64,000 nucleotides of DNA from assembly GCF_040500475.1 (NCBI RefSeq), contig NZ_CP159358.1, positions 2,728,001 through 2,792,000 of the forward strand. Direction: 5' to 3'. The stretch comes from Bacillus sp. Bos-x628 (GTDB taxonomy: Bacteria > Bacillota > Bacilli > Bacillales > Bacillaceae). A model generated the notes under the pieces. That model ran no database searches, had not been told where the DNA came from, and worked only from the letters and a program-made list of their open reading frames with translations. The translations under genes and the position numbers were made by a program. Of the stretch, positions 61,828-64,000 are shown one piece after another (position 1 is the first letter of the stretch; each line of letters begins with the position of its first letter).

Positions 61828-63003
61828 ATGAGAGAAGCAGTAATTGTAGCTGGCGCAAGAACACCAGTCGGGAAAGCAAAAAAAGGATCTTTAAAAACTG
61901 TTCGTCCTGATGATATGGGGGCATTGTGTGTCAAAGAAACATTGAAGCGTGCCGGTGATTACGATGGGGCAATTGATGACCTAATTATTGGGTGTGCGAC
62001 ACCAGAAGCAGAGCAAGGGTTAAATGTAGCACGGAATATTGGGGCATTAGCAGGACTGCCTTATACTGTACCCGCCATCACCATTAATCGCTACTGTTCT
62101 TCTGGTCTTCAGTCGATTGCTTACGCAGGTGAGCGCATTATGCTGGGGCAGGCAGAAACCATTTTAGCAGGCGGGGTTGAATCAATGTCTCAAGTACCTA
62201 TGATGGGACATTCGATTCGTCCGAATGCCCTATTGGCAGAACAAGCACCGGAATACTACATGAGTATGGGGCACACAGCGGAACAGGTTGCACAAAAGTA
62301 TCAGGTTACACGACAAGATCAAGATGCATTTGCAGTGAGAAGCCATCAAAAGGCAGCAAAGGCATTGCAAGAAGGGAAGTTTTCAGACGAAATTGTTCCT
62401 GTTGATGTCACGGAAAGACGGATTGGAGAGCAATATCAACTAGAAGAAAAGCAATTCACCTTTTCGCAGGATGAAGGAGTAAGACCTGGAACAACGGAGG
62501 AAATCCTTTCGACATTGCGTCCTGCTTTCTCAACAAAAGGAACGGTCACAGCAGGCAACTCTTCACAAACAAGTGATGGTGCGGCATGTGTCATGTTGAT
62601 GGACCGTGAAAAGGCATCTTCTCTATCTCTTCAGCCGCTTGCTAAATTTAAAGCGTTTGCTGTTGGCGGTGTACCGCCTGAAGTTATGGGAATCGGTCCG
62701 GTTGAAGCCATTCCCCGTGTATTAAAAATAGCCGGTCTTGAGCTAAAGGACATTGGTCTGTTTGAATTAAATGAAGCCTTTGCATCTCAGGCGATTCAAG
62801 TCATTCGGCATTTAGGAATAGACGAAGAGAAGGTGAACGTTAATGGTGGTGCGATTGCTTTAGGCCATCCGCTTGGCTGTACAGGAACCAAACTGACGTT
62901 ATCACTCATTCATGAAATGAAAAGACGGAACGAACAATTTGGTATTGTCACGATGTGTATCGGCGGAGGAATGGGAGCAGCAGGCATTTTTGAATTGATT
63001 TAA
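61828..63003 (+). CDS. fadA: Acetyl-CoA acyltransferase FadA
   Basis: 391 residues, identical in length to B. subtilis FadA. Thiolase with the acyl-accepting Cys in [11 protein letters not shown] (about residue 92), His in NEAFASQ context, [14 protein letters not shown] and the second Cys in CIGGGMG. It cleaves 3-ketoacyl-CoA with CoA. Lies 12 bp after fadN; ribosome site AAGGGGGAG. Confidence 0.95.
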   Translation: MREAVIVAGARTPVGKAKKGSLKTVRPDDMGALCVKETLKRAGDYDGAIDDLIIGCATPEAEQGLNVARNIGALAGLPYTVPAITINRYCSSGLQSIAYAGERIMLGQAETILAGGVESMSQVPMMGHSIRPNALLAEQAPEYYMSMGHTAEQVAQKYQVTRQDQDAFAVRSHQKAAKALQEGKFSDEIVPVDVTERRIGEQYQLEEKQFTFSQDEGVRPGTTEEILSTLRPAFSTKGTVTAGNSSQTSDGAACVMLMDREKASSLSLQPLAKFKAFAVGGVPPEVMGIGPVEAIPRVLKIAGLELKDIGLFELNEAFASQAIQVIRHLGIDEEKVNVNGGAIALGHPLGCTGTKLTLSLIHEMKRRNEQFGIVTMCIGGGMGAAGIFELI

Positions 63004-63018
63004 AGGGGGAGACACAAG

Positions 63019-64000
63019 ATGAAAGCGATGGAAGATGTAAAAAAGGGTGGCAGTTTTTTAATTGATGAGACGAATTATGAGCATATTTTCACACCAGAGG
63101 ATTTTTCTGATGAACATTTGATGATTGGAAAAACAACAGAAGAGTACATTTTACAAAATGTTGTGCCGTATATTGATCAAATTGAGAATCATGAATTCGA
63201 GCATTCTGTTAGGCTCTTAAAAAAGGCAGGAGAACTTGGACTGCTTGGTGCCGACGTTCCTGAGGAGTTTGGCGGACTCGGTTTAGATAAGATCAGTTCT
63301 GCCATCATTACTGAAAAATTCGCAAGAGCAGGCAGTTTCTCTCTTTCCTATGGCGCTCATGTCGGAATCGGTTCTCTGCCTATCGTCTTGTTCGGTAATC
63401 AAACACAAAAGGAAACTTACTTGCCGAAACTCGCCTCCGGAGAGACCATTGCGGCATATGCTTTAACGGAACCAGGATCAGGCTCTGACGCACTAGGAGC
63501 GAAAACAACAGCGGTACTGAATGAAGCTGGAACGCATTATGTATTAAATGGAGAGAAGCAGTGGATCACGAACTCCGCATTTGCAGATGTCTTTGTGGTC
63601 TATGCAAAAATTGACGGTGAACATTTCTCTGCTTTTATCGTAGAAAAGGATTTTCCGGGTGTCAAAACAGGACCTGAGGAGAAAAAGATGGGCATTAAAG
63701 GATCATCTACAAGAACACTGATCCTTGAAGATGCGCAAGTGCCAAAGGAGAATTTACTTGGTGAAATAGGCAGAGGGCATGTGATTGCCTTTAACATTTT
63801 GAATATCGGCCGCTATAAGCTGGCTGTCGGTACAATCGGTGCATCAAAACGAGTCATTCAATTATCTGCCGAATATGCAAACCAGCGTAAGCAATTCAAA
63901 ACGCCGATTTCTCAATTTAGTTTAATTGGTGAAAAAGTAGCCAACATGTCGGCGAAGCTGTACGCAATGGAAAGTGCCGTTTACCGCACCGTTGGATTAT
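63019..64000 (+). CDS. fadE: Acyl-CoA dehydrogenase FadE (3' end outside window)
   Basis: 327 codons are visible from ATG 63019 (AAAGGGGGAG), of about 594 in B. subtilis FadE (YusJ). [12 protein letters not shown] is the FAD/acyl-CoA binding signature and [16 protein letters not shown] follows; GSSTRTL and FNILNIGRY are as in VLCAD-like enzymes. It catalyses the first beta-oxidation step. The frame is open to the last base; the catalytic Glu region is not reached. Confidence 0.93.
   Translation, partial: MKAMEDVKKGGSFLIDETNYEHIFTPEDFSDEHLMIGKTTEEYILQNVVPYIDQIENHEFEHSVRLLKKAGELGLLGADVPEEFGGLGLDKISSAIITEKFARAGSFSLSYGAHVGIGSLPIVLFGNQTQKETYLPKLASGETIAAYALTEPGSGSDALGAKTTAVLNEAGTHYVLNGEKQWITNSAFADVFVVYAKIDGEHFSAFIVEKDFPGVKTGPEEKKMGIKGSSTRTLILEDAQVPKENLLGEIGRGHVIAFNILNIGRYKLAVGTIGASKRVIQLSAEYANQRKQFKTPISQFSLIGEKVANMSAKLYAMESAVYRTVGL

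Noticed and set aside
1..64000. Prophage, insertion sequence, integrative element or CRISPR array
   Set aside because: No integrase, transposase, phage structural gene, att-like direct repeat or spaced repeat array was seen; base composition looks even throughout.

Overview
The window is a contiguous piece of a low-GC Bacillus chromosome. I place it in the B. subtilis / B. pumilus clade, with the B. pumilus group (pumilus, safensis, altitudinis) as my best guess. Three things support this: the protein sequences, the presence of sporulation and germination genes (gerA operon, CotF-type coat proteins, YuzL), and a gene order that largely follows the 3.36-3.45 Mb region of B. subtilis 168 as I remember it, read in reverse (copZA, cadA, bdbDC, yvgT, nhaK, yvgN, modBA, yvgJ, yvsG, yvsH, fhu, yvrGH, yvrCBA, yvqK, gerA, fumC, yuxN, cssRS, htrB, yus genes, fadNAE). 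I see no prophage, IS element, CRISPR array, rRNA or tRNA. Gene names are by recognition of sequence and neighbourhood, not by a database search.

Layout. 1-2.9 kb: copper efflux (copZ, copA and a 44-residue membrane peptide) under CsoR-type operators. 3-8.2 kb: an aspartate/glutamate utilisation block (GltT transporter, aspartase) followed by a GlnK/GlnL-like two-component system; three phased TTTTGT repeats in front of gltT match the known GlnL site. 8.5-11.2 kb: a leftward manganese-type ABC transporter with an MntR-like operator. 11.4-15.6 kb: cadA with a CzrA-like operator, the bdbDC disulfide pair and yvgT. 15.6-20.2 kb: a 700-bp gap with a hairpin-rich leader, nhaK, a ROK sugar kinase and yvgN. 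20.4-24.5 kb, leftward: modBA, the LTA-synthase-family yvgJ, and yvsG. 24.6-30.6 kb: a MarR regulator, a lysine riboswitch plus yvsH, a decayed fhuD and an intact fhuBGC. 30.8-33.3 kb: YvrGH-like two-component system. 33.4-40.4 kb: a compact galacturonate block (uxaC, exuR, uxaB, uxaA, GH28 polygalacturonase) inserted between yvrGH and yvrCBA. 40.5-44.4 kb: cobalamin-type uptake (yvrCBA) and a cobalamin adenosyltransferase. 44.5-51.6 kb: remains of the lia operon, the gerA germinant receptor operon with a possible extra subunit, a small ORF broken by TGA, fumC and yuxN. 51.8-55.7 kb: secretion stress genes cssS, cssR and htrB. 55.7-64 kb: yusZ, yusW, yusV, yusU, spore coat genes, and the fatty-acid beta-oxidation operon fadNAE, whose last gene runs off the window.

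The main themes are metal homeostasis (copper, cadmium/zinc, manganese, iron, molybdate, cobalamin) and envelope or secretion stress, interleaved with nutrient-specific catabolic modules. Most operons carry legible operators (CsoR, GlnL, MntR, CzrA, Fur, an ExuR-type LacI site, FadR, a TetR site), so regulatory logic can be read directly. Two loci are in visible decay: fhuD keeps its Fur box but only about 40 recognisable codons, and the lia cell-envelope stress operon is reduced to a promoter and the deleted, frameshifted end of liaR. The most promising new observations are the GlnL-site array in front of an aspartate (not glutamine) module, the condensed galacturonate block with paired operators, the structured nhaK leader, and the small unassigned membrane proteins attached to the copA and gerA operons.
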